Part shown: positions 34,747 to 43,043 of the stretch, piece by piece
Layout: each line of letters begins with the position of its first letter
Position numbering within the stretch: the stretch's first letter is position 1
Assembly: GCF_001295795.1 (NCBI RefSeq)
Contig: NZ_LJHY01000016.1
Location: forward strand, 434,001-498,000
Reading direction: 5' to 3'
DNA: 64,000 bases
From: Novosphingobium sp. AAP83
Lineage (GTDB): Bacteria; Pseudomonadota; Alphaproteobacteria; Sphingomonadales; Sphingomonadaceae
Made by a program: the position numbers and the translations under genes
The notes under the pieces: model-generated
What the model was told of the DNA's origin: nothing
The model's input: only the letters and a program-made list of their open reading frames with translations
The model's database searches: none

Positions 34747-36384
34747 ATGACCACTTCTGGATCTGCCGCCGTTGATTTTGATGCAATTGGCATCGGTGCC
34801 GGTTTTGCCGGCCTTGCCCTGATTCACTACCTGCGCAAATCAGGCCGTTCGGTGAAGATTTTTGACCGGGCTTCAGACATCGGCGGTACCTGGACATGGA
34901 ACCGTTATCCCGGCGCCGCAACCGATAGCGAGAGCTATTATTACTGCCTGACCTTCTCCAAGGAGATCTTGCAGGAATGGTCATGGACCAAGCGCTACCC
35001 CGGTCGTGAAGAAACGCAGAACTACATGCGCTTTGTGGCTGACAAGTGCGACATGTGGCCGCACATCCAGCTTAACACCGAAATCGTCGAAGCCCGCTAT
35101 CTGGCTGACCGCGCGATCTGGCAGGTTACCACCGGCGGTGGCGAAACCTTCACCTGCAAGTACTTCATCAGCGGCATGGGCATGATTTCCGAACCGGTAA
35201 TCCCCAAGATCGCCGGAATGGACCGCTTCAAAGGCCCGCTGTTCCATTCCTCGCGCTGGCCGCAAGAGGGGCTGGACTATGCCGGCAAGCGCGTTGGCAT
35301 CATCGGTGCAGGCGCAACCACGGTACAAATGGTGCCGGTACTGGCCAAGACCGCCGCGAGCGTGACCGTGTTCCAGCGCACGCCCAACTACATCCTGCCC
35401 GCGATGCAGCAGGAAATGACGCCCGAGTGGGACAAGGAAATCAAGGACAATTATGATGCGATTGTCGCCAAGTGCCGCAATCACATCTTCGGCATGGCCT
35501 TTGATAGCCCGGTCGGCCGCAACGCCGTGGATACCCCCGCTGAAGAGCGCCAGCGCATCTTTGAAGAGCACTGGAAGGGCAGCTTCCGCTGGGTGTTCGA
35601 GACGTTTGACGATCTGCTGGTCAATCCCGAAGCCAACCGCATGGCTTCGGAATTCATCATCTCCAAGATGAAGGAGCGGGTGAAAGATCCTGCAATCGCC
35701 GATCTGATCGCGCCAACTTTCGAAACCTATCCGCTTTTTGCCAAGCGTCCGCCGCTCGATCACGGGTATCTTGAGGCCTATAACGAAGACCACGTCCATC
35801 TGGTGGACATCAAGGACAAGGAGCCGCTGGTCGAGATTACCGAAACCGGCGTGCGCACCACGCTGAACGAATATGAGTTCGACATCATCGTGCTGGCAAC
35901 CGGGTTCAAGGCCTATACCGGCGCATTGGAAGCTTTCCCGATCATCGGCGCGAGCGGCCAGACCTTGCGCGAGAAGTGGCAGACGGTTTCGGAATGCATC
36001 ATGGGCGTATGCGTTGCCGATTTCCCCAACATGTTCGTGGTAACCGGCCCGCAAGCCCCCTTTGCCAACCTGCCCACCTCGATCGAACAGAATGCAATCT
36101 GGATTTCGGCCTGTATCGACAAGATGGAGAACGAAGGCATTGCCGTGTTCAAGCCCAAGCCAGAGGCCGAGAAGGCATGGACCGCGCAAACCGCCGATAT
36201 CCACGGCCAGACGCTTATGGCGCAAGGCGACAAGGTCCATTCGTGGATGATGGGTGCCAACCGCGACGACAAACCCGCGCGCGTGCTCATCTATTTCGGC
36301 GGAGCCAACGCCTATTACGATGCCCTGGACCAGTCCGCCAGCGCAGGCTTTCCTGAACTGGAGTTTGAAAAGACGCCTGCATGA
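34747..36384 (+). CDS. Baeyer-Villiger monooxygenase (class B flavoprotein)
   Basis: A 545-residue enzyme. The BVMO fingerprint FxGxxxHxxxWP is exact as FKGPLFHSSRWP (161-172). The FAD Rossmann motif GIGAGFAG is at 15-22, and the NADPH motif GAGATT is at 187-192, where the third Gly of GxGxxG is Thr. DIGGTWTWNRYPG and ATGFKAYTG are further family blocks. It inserts oxygen beside a ketone to give an ester or lactone; the pattern is that of cyclohexanone/cyclododecanone/steroid-type enzymes. GAGGA precedes the ATG. It ends the operon, followed by a hairpin. Confidence 0.95.
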   Translation: MTTSGSAAVDFDAIGIGAGFAGLALIHYLRKSGRSVKIFDRASDIGGTWTWNRYPGAATDSESYYYCLTFSKEILQEWSWTKRYPGREETQNYMRFVADKCDMWPHIQLNTEIVEARYLADRAIWQVTTGGGETFTCKYFISGMGMISEPVIPKIAGMDRFKGPLFHSSRWPQEGLDYAGKRVGIIGAGATTVQMVPVLAKTAASVTVFQRTPNYILPAMQQEMTPEWDKEIKDNYDAIVAKCRNHIFGMAFDSPVGRNAVDTPAEERQRIFEEHWKGSFRWVFETFDDLLVNPEANRMASEFIISKMKERVKDPAIADLIAPTFETYPLFAKRPPLDHGYLEAYNEDHVHLVDIKDKEPLVEITETGVRTTLNEYEFDIIVLATGFKAYTGALEAFPIIGASGQTLREKWQTVSECIMGVCVADFPNMFVVTGPQAPFANLPTSIEQNAIWISACIDKMENEGIAVFKPKPEAEKAWTAQTADIHGQTLMAQGDKVHSWMMGANRDDKPARVLIYFGGANAYYDALDQSASAGFPELEFEKTPA

Positions 36385-36389
36385 TATGA

Positions 36390-36422
36390 GCGGGGGAAGC
36401 GGCACTGTCGCCCTTCCCCCGC
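36390..36422. terminator. Hairpin between convergent BVMO and RidA genes
   Basis: GCGGGGGAAG (36390-36399) and CTTCCCCCGC (36413-36422) are perfect 10-bp arms with a 13-base loop, 5 bases after the BVMO stop and 13 bases from the convergent RidA stop. No T-run, so strength is uncertain. Confidence 0.6.
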
Positions 36423-36434
36423 CTTGCAGATTTA

Positions 36435-36947
36435 TCAGCGCTTTTTGGCGGCGATCGCTTCGATTTCGATCAGGAATTGCGGGGCGACGAGCGCGGCAAC
36501 CTGAAACGTCGAACGGGCGACGGTTGAGGGATTGTCAGCCGTTTTGAAGAACATCTTGAAGCCTTCATTGGCACCGGCGAAGTCCATTTTTCCAAGCTTG
36601 GGATCGGCTGCGACAAACAGCGTCAGCTTGACCAGATCATCCATCGTATAACCGCGTGCCGCCAGCAGTGTCTTGATTTTGTTCAGGACGCTGACCGTCT
36701 GCGTCGTCGTGTCGCCAAAATCGGGCGTGGCTCCGGCCACAGCTGGCCCGACGGGTGAGGCGAGCTGGCCGGACAGGAAGATCATGTCCGTCCCCGCCTT
36801 CACATCGGCAGCATCAAGGATGAGCGCCGAAGGATTCGACTGGATCTTGGTCACTTGCGCCGATGCGGCAGGCGCAAATGCGAGCACCGTTGCAGCAAGA
36901 CCGGCAGAAGCGAAAAGCCGTGTAGCGATGGAAGGGATGGACAGCAT
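36435..36947 (-). CDS. Exported RidA-family protein (1)
   Basis: A 170-residue RidA/YjgF-fold protein with a signal peptide (residues 1-30, ending PAASA/Q). The core shows FLSGQLA, TLLAARGYTMDDLVKLTLFV and the C-terminal ARSTFQVAALVAPQFLIEIEAIA. Arg145 and Glu161 match the Arg105 and Glu120 of E. coli RidA needed for imine/enamine hydrolysis, so deaminase activity is plausible. Export is unusual because RidA normally works in the cytosol. GGAG precedes the ATG at 36947; the longer frame has no role. It is divergent from the TonB receptor at 37303 and resembles the RidA at 39880. Confidence 0.9.
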   Translation of the reverse strand: MLSIPSIATRLFASAGLAATVLAFAPAASAQVTKIQSNPSALILDAADVKAGTDMIFLSGQLASPVGPAVAGATPDFGDTTTQTVSVLNKIKTLLAARGYTMDDLVKLTLFVAADPKLGKMDFAGANEGFKMFFKTADNPSTVARSTFQVAALVAPQFLIEIEAIAAKKR

Positions 36948-37099
36948 GGGGGACTCCTTGTGTTGCACGTGCAACTGCCAAGCTGACCGGCCTTGCCGAA
37001 AGGCGCAACCCGGGTTTTGCGCAAAAGGTGGCGCTGACTCCTTTGTTGCATCCATGCTTCAGAACATAGCCCATGCTTATCAGTGCCTTAAATAGGAAC

Positions 37100-37146
37100 C
37101 TTACGCTTCCGTCACCCCCCTTACGTCAAAAGGCGTATGTCTTACA
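37100..37146. promoter_or_regulatory. Helically phased CTTAC repeats in a divergent promoter
   Basis: CTTACG at 37100 and 37120 and CTTACA at 37141 lie 20 and 21 bases apart, i.e. on one DNA face. Spacing of this kind is common for activator binding. They are in the 355-base gap (36948-37302) between RidA 1 (-) and the TonB receptor (+), which holds no convincing gene. Confidence 0.35.
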
Positions 37147-37302
37147 TCCGCGATAAGGCGTGCTTTCATGCAACGTCCGGGCACACCTGAAGGGGAGGTT
37201 TCGGGCATAGCCATGACAACGGACCGGGTCAGCCTGCATTACTGCGAGGAACAGATCCCGGCCACTTGGTGGGAGAGGTCGATACAATTCAGGGGGAACC
37301 TT

Positions 37303-39798
37303 ATGTCGACCGTAACCAAGACTATTTGCGGATTTCTGCTGGCCAGCACAGCTTTTACTTCGGCTTTCGCGCAAGAAGCGCCAGCAGAAGAACAACCCGC
37401 TGGTGACGAAATCATCGTTACCGGATCGCGCGCAACGGGCGGCGCTGTAGCCGATTCTGCCGCACCGGTAACGCTGCTGAGCGCAGATTCGCTGGCACGT
37501 GTGGCGCAGCCCAACCTTAACCAGGCGCTAGCCCAGCTTGTTCCGTCGTTTACCGCGCAAACGCAGGGCACCGACATGTCGAGCTTCTCGCTGAGCGCGC
37601 GTCTGCGCGGCCTCAGCCCGAACCACACGCTGGTCATGGTCAATGGCAAGCGCCGTCACGGGTCGGCTATCCTCCAGGTCATCCCTGGGCCGTTTCAGGG
37701 TTCTGCCGCACCATCCATCGATCTGATCCCGCCAGATGCGGTGCAGCGGATCGAAGTTTTGCAAGAAGGTGCAGCAGCGCAATATGGTTCGGACGCCATT
37801 GCCGGGGTGATCAACATCATCCTGAAGTCAGCCGATACGGGTGCCAGCATGCGCGCGACAGCCGGGCAATTCTACGATGGTGAAGGCGAAACCTACAGCG
37901 TCAGCGGTAATCTTGGCTATGCCTTGGGTGACAACGGCTTCTTCAACCTGTCCTTGTTCCACCGCCGCAACGATTTTACGTTCGTGGGCGATGGCCAGAT
38001 TACAGTGCAGAATGTCAACGGCGGCGTAAACACGTCGGTGCCGGCCGCCTTCCAGACCATCTATGCCGGTCTTGATACGTCCAATATCAATGGCGGCCAG
38101 CCCAAATCGTCCTTGTCGATCGCATTCTTCAACGCAGGATATGATTTTGGCGGGGTTGAGGCCTATCTCTTCGGCGATATCGCGCGGCGTGATGGTTCGG
38201 CCAAGCAAGGCTATCGTCCGCCAAACCGCGTTTGCACCTCATCCAGCAATCCAAATAGCTGCTTCCAGCGCACCGGCTTCACCGGGTTCGTTCCATTACA
38301 AGAAGTGACGCAGGACGAATGGTCCCTGAACGGCGGATTGCGCGGCGAAGTGAGCGGATGGAACTGGGATATCTCCGCAGCATACGGCAGCGACATCAAC
38401 AACATCTACACAACAGAATCCGTCAACCGGTCACTCTTTATCCAGACCGGACAAAGCCCGACGTCATTCTACAACGGCTTCTTCAAGCTGACCCAATTTG
38501 TCACCACGCTGGACCTGACCAAGGAATTCGACGCCGGCATGGCCGAGCCGCTTACGGTTGCATTCGGTGCTGAGTATCGCAAGGAAACCTATGAAATCGG
38601 CCAGGGCGACAATCTTTCGACATTTGTCGAAGGCGGGCAATCCTTCCCGGGTTTCAGGGCAAGCGACGCCACCAAAACAAATCGCAAGGCCAAGGCGGTA
38701 TACCTGAACTTCATCGCCAAGCCGGTCGAGAATTTCACGGTCGACCTTGCCGGACGTTATGAAGACTACAGCGATTTCGGCGATACGGCGATTGGCAAGA
38801 TCACTGCTCGGTATGACTTCAGCCCATCGTTTGCTTTGCGCGGCACGGCCAGCACAGGCTTCCGCGCGCCAACGCTTGCAGAATCAAGCTATTCGGCAAC
38901 AAACGTGGCGCCAAACAGCGCTACGGTGCAATTGCCGCCTAGCTCGACCGCATCGGCGATACTTGGATTTGGCGCCCTGCGTCCTGAAAAATCGACGAAC
39001 TTCTCGGGCGGTGTCGTTTTCCGCCCCGGTGGCAAGTTTGTCGCCACGCTTGATGCTTACTACATCAAGATCAAGGACCGTATTGCCGGAACATCGACAA
39101 TCCGCGGCATCACAAACGGTACGCCCCAATTGAACATCATCAACGGCATGACCGCGTTTGCCGCTGTGAACGCCGCGATTGCTGCCCGCAATGTTCCACT
39201 TGATAGCGCCGTAAACACAATCGGCGTGGCGACATTCACCAACGGCATCGATACCCGCACATGGGGCATCGATTTCCAGGCGAAGTATCCCGTCGAAACA
39301 AACTTCGGCAAGTTCGATTTCACGCTGAGCGCGAACTATAACAAGAACGATGTCGTAAAAAACAATATCGGAGCGCTGTTCAATTCGCAGGCTGCAAGCT
39401 TCCTTGAAACAGCACAGCCCGAGTACCGCGCAATTCTTGATACGATCTTCACATCAGGCCGCTTCACAGCCTCTTTGCGTCAATCCTATCAAGGAGCTTC
39501 GAGCATCGAGGTTCTTCCGGGCGTCAGTGGTTTCGGACCGTTTGCAGCCGTGGTGAAGGCAACCCCGCTGACAGATCTTGAATTGTCATATGACATCACG
39601 GATTCGCTGACGTTTGCGATGGGCGCGAACAACTTGTTTGACAAAGTACCCGAAATTCCGGGCGTGCTGCCAGTGCCGGTGGGTGCAGGTGTTTCTCCGT
39701 TCATAAACAACACAACGACGATCAACGCTCCGTTCAATCACGGCACGTACGGGACCAATGGTGGGTTCTATTACGCCCGTATGAACTTCAAGTTCTGA
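37303..39798 (+). CDS. TonB-dependent outer-membrane receptor
   Basis: An 831-residue receptor. The signal peptide ends near SAFAQ, then GDEIIVTGSRATGG, and a plug with LRGLSPNHTLVMVNGKRRH, a Ser/Asp-rich IDLIPPDAVQRIEVLQEGAAAQYGSDAIAGVINIILK block and a full barrel that ends MNFKF. The NHTLVLVNGKRRH-type plug is that of the group often linked to peptides, amino acids, sugars or nitrogen compounds; the other two receptors here belong to a different (GPQGTLFGKNTTGG) group. AGGGGGAACC precedes the ATG at 37303. A strong terminator follows. It is flanked by two exported RidA genes. Confidence 0.95.
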   Translation: MSTVTKTICGFLLASTAFTSAFAQEAPAEEQPAGDEIIVTGSRATGGAVADSAAPVTLLSADSLARVAQPNLNQALAQLVPSFTAQTQGTDMSSFSLSARLRGLSPNHTLVMVNGKRRHGSAILQVIPGPFQGSAAPSIDLIPPDAVQRIEVLQEGAAAQYGSDAIAGVINIILKSADTGASMRATAGQFYDGEGETYSVSGNLGYALGDNGFFNLSLFHRRNDFTFVGDGQITVQNVNGGVNTSVPAAFQTIYAGLDTSNINGGQPKSSLSIAFFNAGYDFGGVEAYLFGDIARRDGSAKQGYRPPNRVCTSSSNPNSCFQRTGFTGFVPLQEVTQDEWSLNGGLRGEVSGWNWDISAAYGSDINNIYTTESVNRSLFIQTGQSPTSFYNGFFKLTQFVTTLDLTKEFDAGMAEPLTVAFGAEYRKETYEIGQGDNLSTFVEGGQSFPGFRASDATKTNRKAKAVYLNFIAKPVENFTVDLAGRYEDYSDFGDTAIGKITARYDFSPSFALRGTASTGFRAPTLAESSYSATNVAPNSATVQLPPSSTASAILGFGALRPEKSTNFSGGVVFRPGGKFVATLDAYYIKIKDRIAGTSTIRGITNGTPQLNIINGMTAFAAVNAAIAARNVPLDSAVNTIGVATFTNGIDTRTWGIDFQAKYPVETNFGKFDFTLSANYNKNDVVKNNIGALFNSQAASFLETAQPEYRAILDTIFTSGRFTASLRQSYQGASSIEVLPGVSGFGPFAAVVKATPLTDLELSYDITDSLTFAMGANNLFDKVPEIPGVLPVPVGAGVSPFINNTTTINAPFNHGTYGTNGGFYYARMNFKF

Positions 39799-39807
39799 TG
39801 CAATTGT

Positions 39808-39847
39808 AGGGCGGGGTTGGCAAAGGCCAACCCCGCCCTTCTCCTTT
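39808..39847 (+). terminator. Rho-independent terminator after TonB receptor
   Basis: AGGGCGGGGTTGGC and GCCAACCCCGCCCT form a perfect 14-bp stem with loop AAAG, followed by TCTCCTTTT. It lies 10 bases after the receptor stop and separates the receptor from the RidA/amine oxidase operon. Confidence 0.9.
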
Positions 39848-39879
39848 TCAAGCCGGAAAAAACAACACGAGGATTTGAT

Positions 39880-40395
39880 ATGTCGAGGAAACTTCAGGCA
39901 CTGGCGATTGCCACCGCACTATTGGCAGGCAGCATGGGCACCACGCAGGCCGCCCCTGCCAAGGCAAAGGCCAAGCCTGCGGTGACCCGCACCAAGAGCA
40001 ACCCCAATTCGCTGATCTCGTCGTCAGCCACAATCCCGCCGGGCAGCACGATCATTTACCTTTCAGGAGCGACCGCATCGCCGATCGATCCGGCCAAGCC
40101 CGAAGAATTAGGAGATTCGCGCCAGCAAACGCTGAACATCCTGACCAAGATGAAGGCGCAACTGGAATCGCTCGGTCTTGGCATGGGCGATCTGGTCAAA
40201 ATGAACGTATTTCTGGTGGGCACACCCGAAAATGGCGGGCGGATGGATGCGCCTGCGATGAACGAGGTGTTCAAGACCTTCTTCGGCACCCCCGAACAAC
40301 CCAACGCGCCAACGCGTTCGACCGTACAGGTGGCCGCGCTCGGTCGCCCTTATGTGCTGGTCGAGATTGAGGGCATTGCTGCAAAGGCCCCCTGA
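39880..40395 (+). CDS. Exported RidA-family protein (2)
   Basis: A 171-residue RidA-fold protein with a signal peptide (MSRKLQALAIATALLAGSMG, cleavage near QAA). IIYLSGATASP, GMGDLVKMNVFLVG and TRSTVQVAALGRPYVLVEIEGIA are the family blocks; Arg146 and Glu162 correspond to E. coli RidA Arg105 and Glu120. It is the first gene of an operon with a flavin amine oxidase and a cytochrome c. Because amine oxidation makes imines, a periplasmic imine hydrolase fits well. GAGG 7 bases before the ATG. Confidence 0.9.
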   Translation: MSRKLQALAIATALLAGSMGTTQAAPAKAKAKPAVTRTKSNPNSLISSSATIPPGSTIIYLSGATASPIDPAKPEELGDSRQQTLNILTKMKAQLESLGLGMGDLVKMNVFLVGTPENGGRMDAPAMNEVFKTFFGTPEQPNAPTRSTVQVAALGRPYVLVEIEGIAAKAP

Positions 40396-40447
40396 TTGCG
40401 GCCACTTCGATACCACCTGTTGCGCCAGCCCGAGGATTTACCAGACG

Positions 40448-42040
40448 ATGACCGACCCTTCCTTTCCTCAAAGCCGGCGCGATCTATTCAAAATGATCGG
40501 TGCAGCAGGTGGCGGTGCCGCCATGTATCAGGCGATGACCACGCTTGGCCACGCTGCCGAAACCCAGTTCACCGGTCCGCCACGGTTGAGCGGAGCCCCC
40601 AAGGGCTCCAGTGTCGTGGTGCTGGGTGCAGGGCTTGCCGGAATGCTGGCAGCGTATGAACTGATGCAGGCCGGATACAAGGTAACCGTGCTGGAATATC
40701 AGGACCGTCCGGGCGGGCGGAACTATACCATTCGCGGCGGAGACAAGATCGTCGAGGTCGGCGGTGCGACGCAAACCTGCACCTTTGCGCCGGGCAATTA
40801 CGTCAACCCCGGCCCATGGCGCATCCCGCACCACCACCGCACACTATTGCATTATTGCAAGGCGTTCGGGGTGGAACTGGAGCCGTTTATCCAGATGAAC
40901 CACAACGCCTTTGTCCACCGGAGCAAGGCCTTTGGTGGCAAACCGCAACGCTATCGTGATGTGGCGGTTGATTTCAAAGGCCACGTGGCCGAATTGATGG
41001 GCAAGGCGCTGAATGCCGGGTCTTTGGACGACAAGCTGACCAAGGAGGACAAGGACAAGCTGCTTGTTGCAATGCGCGAATGGGGCGTGCTGGACAAAAA
41101 CATGTCTTATACCAGCAACTTGGCTGTATCGGGCCAGCGCGGGTATGACAAAGCCCCCGGTGGCGGTGTCGGCGGCGCGCCAACGCCTTCGCAGGTAAAC
41201 GGCCTGTCAGATGTTCTGTCTTCGAACGTCTGGACGCAAATGGGCTTTTATTTCAATTATGTGATGCAAACCACGATGTTCCAGCCCAAAGGCGGCATGG
41301 ACATGATCGGCAAGGCATTCGCCAAGCGGCTTGGCAAGATGATCCGCTATAATGCCAAAGTCACCGAGATCACCCAGAACGAAACGGGCGTGACCGCCGT
41401 CTGGGAAGATACCAAGACAGGGCAAAAGGCCAGCACAAGCGCCGCATGGATGGTCAACACAATCCCCCTGCCCGTGCTGAACCAAATCCCAATGCAAGTT
41501 GGCCCCAAGCTTCAGGCCGCAATCAAGGCCGTGCCGTTTAACGGCCAGCTTAAAATAGGCATCGAAATGAAGCGCCGATTCTGGGAGGACGATTATTCAA
41601 TCTATGGCGGGCATTCGTTCACAGATCAGGCGATTGGGCTGATTTCTTATCCCAACAACAACATGTTCAGTGATGGCCCTGCCGTGCTTCTGGGCGCATT
41701 TGCCAACGGAGCAGGCGCGTTCCAACTGACCGGAATGACACCGGAACAACGGATTGAGGCAGCCTTGGCGCAAGGTTCGGTGTTCCATCCGGCAGAGTAT
41801 CGCAAGGAGTTCATCTCCGGCGTATCGCTGGCATGGAGCCGCGTGCCGTGGATCATGGGCTGCACCTCGCGCTGGACCGAGGAAAGCCGCGCCGCGCATT
41901 ATCAGAACTTGTGCGCCATTGACGGACGGATCGTCCTCGCCGGTGAACACGCGACCTACTACGGTGGCTGGATGGAAGGCTCGATGCTTTCCGCGCTGGA
42001 TGCCGTCGAGCGTATCCATAAAAAGGCGAGCGCTGCGTGA
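40448..42040 (+). CDS. Tat-exported flavin amine oxidase/dehydrogenase
   Basis: A 530-residue FAD enzyme. The twin-arginine signal SRRDLFK (9-15) precedes a hydrophobic stretch. SSVVVLGAGLAGMLAAYELMQAGYKVTVLE (55-83) is the FAD Rossmann motif, with DRPGGRNYTI after it. The tail RIVLAGEHATYYGGWMEGSMLSALDAVERI is the monoamine-oxidase C-terminal flavin block. The family oxidises amines to imines. The next gene is a cytochrome c, as in nicotine oxidoreductase NicA2, a member that is a dehydrogenase using a cytochrome c instead of O2. I start at ATG 40448 because the Tat signal then sits at the N-terminus. Confidence 0.93.
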   Translation: MTDPSFPQSRRDLFKMIGAAGGGAAMYQAMTTLGHAAETQFTGPPRLSGAPKGSSVVVLGAGLAGMLAAYELMQAGYKVTVLEYQDRPGGRNYTIRGGDKIVEVGGATQTCTFAPGNYVNPGPWRIPHHHRTLLHYCKAFGVELEPFIQMNHNAFVHRSKAFGGKPQRYRDVAVDFKGHVAELMGKALNAGSLDDKLTKEDKDKLLVAMREWGVLDKNMSYTSNLAVSGQRGYDKAPGGGVGGAPTPSQVNGLSDVLSSNVWTQMGFYFNYVMQTTMFQPKGGMDMIGKAFAKRLGKMIRYNAKVTEITQNETGVTAVWEDTKTGQKASTSAAWMVNTIPLPVLNQIPMQVGPKLQAAIKAVPFNGQLKIGIEMKRRFWEDDYSIYGGHSFTDQAIGLISYPNNNMFSDGPAVLLGAFANGAGAFQLTGMTPEQRIEAALAQGSVFHPAEYRKEFISGVSLAWSRVPWIMGCTSRWTEESRAAHYQNLCAIDGRIVLAGEHATYYGGWMEGSMLSALDAVERIHKKASAA

Positions 42041-42435
42041 AGGCACGCCTGGTTCTGGGTGTTGGCGTATTGACGCTTGCTGCCGCTACGGGGTTGCGCG
42101 CGCAAGATGGGCCGGGTGGTGGCCCTACGGCGGTGGAAGTCGCGTCCGAAGGCAGGGAAGTCTATGAACAAATCTGCCAAGCCTGCCACATGGCAGATGC
42201 CAAAGGCGGCAGTGGCGCAGGCGCGGCGATCCCCGCGCTGGCCGGCAATCCGCGCCTTGCCGACAAGGATTTCGGCACGACCATCCTGCTGAAAGGCCGG
42301 GGCGGGATGCCTTGGTTTTCGGACATTTTGACGCCAGAACAAATGGCCGCCGTGCTCACCTATGTGCGCAGCCACTTTAACGATTACAAAGATCCGGTCA
42401 CCGTCGCCGATATCGAGCGCTTGGCTGCATTGTAA
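42037..42435 (+). CDS. Periplasmic class I c-type cytochrome
   Basis: A 132-residue cytochrome c. Signal peptide to about residue 22, CQACH haem site (Cys47, Cys50, His51), and the distal Met in GRGGMPWFSDILTPEQMAAVLTYVR. Its GTG start overlaps the amine oxidase stop (GTGA), a strong sign that it is the electron acceptor of that enzyme. It would pass electrons to a terminal oxidase. It ends the three-gene unit that starts at 39880. Confidence 0.93.
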   Translation: MKARLVLGVGVLTLAAATGLRAQDGPGGGPTAVEVASEGREVYEQICQACHMADAKGGSGAGAAIPALAGNPRLADKDFGTTILLKGRGGMPWFSDILTPEQMAAVLTYVRSHFNDYKDPVTVADIERLAAL

Positions 42436-42441
42436 AGGCCC

Positions 42442-42483
42442 TCTCCCACCCGACCCCTTCGACAAGCTCGGGATGGGCGGGAG
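42442..42483. repeat. REP-like palindromic element
   Basis: A nested hairpin with CTCCC/GGGAG outer arms and CCCGA/TCGGG inner arms contains CCCCTTCGACAAGCTCGGG, a motif widely dispersed in proteobacterial genomes. It lies between the cytochrome stop and the convergent UrcA gene and may also end transcription. Confidence 0.5.
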
Positions 42484-42498
42484 CTGGCATAAGCTGGA

Positions 42499-42810
42499 TT
42501 ACAGACCTGCCATGCGCTTGTTGGCGTCTTTGGTCAGGGCGGCGATCTTTACGGCTGCATCTGCGCGCATTTCCTTGCGGCATTGCAGATTGGGTTGCGG
42601 CCCCTTGCTGAGACGATCGGTGGGGTTGCACGCTTCGATGATCGCCAGATTGATTTGCCGGTTCAGCTTGGCAAGGTCGCTTGGCTTGCTGAGATCGTAA
42701 CCATCGCTGGCAATAGCAAGATCGAAGGTTTCACGTTGCGATGCGGCCGAAGCCGGAAGGGCGGTGCACAGCGCCGCAGCAGCCGCAAGGACTGCAACAA
42801 AGGTCTTCAT
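42499..42810 (-). CDS. UrcA-family exported small protein
   Basis: A 103-residue protein with a signal peptide (MKTFVAVLAAAAALCTALPA, cleavage near ASA/A). The mature part SLAIASDGYDLSKPSDLAKLNRQINLAIIEACNPTDR, with two Cys and a C-terminal QCRKEMRADAAVKIAALTKD, is that of the UrcA family of sphingomonads and caulobacters, which has no established function. AGGAG lies 7 bases upstream of the ATG at 42810. The gap to the next gene (42811-43043) contains only a terminator. Confidence 0.8.
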   Translation of the reverse strand: MKTFVAVLAAAAALCTALPASAASQRETFDLAIASDGYDLSKPSDLAKLNRQINLAIIEACNPTDRLSKGPQPNLQCRKEMRADAAVKIAALTKDANKRMAGL

Positions 42811-42989
42811 GTCTACTCTCCTGCGAAGGATATGGACCATTTTTGGCCCTGTTTTTTCGCCCGACTGCCAGCGTGTTTGATAGCCCGCCGGCATTCCGGA
42901 CAATCGTCAAGATATACCCCTGATTGTATCACTGCAAGGGGTGACGTTTTGCAAAATGTTGCAGGCCGGATTTAACTATATTGCGCAGC

Positions 42990-43026
42990 AAAAAGGGGCG
43001 GTGGCCGCTTGGCCCCGCCCCTTTTC
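42990..43026 (-). terminator. Rho-independent terminator (mainly for the cyclophilin gene)
   Basis: AAAAGGGGCGG and CCGCCCCTTTT arms enclose an inner GGCC-GCTT-GGCC stem. The A-run on the plus strand gives a T-run after the stem for minus-strand transcripts, so it ends the cyclophilin gene. Confidence 0.85.
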
Positions 43027-43043
43027 AATGCTTCGCGATGGGA

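Noticed and set aside
37126..37395. 89-codon minus-strand frame across the start of the TonB receptor at 37303
   Set aside because: Overlaps the receptor signal peptide and ribosome-binding site and lacks any family feature.
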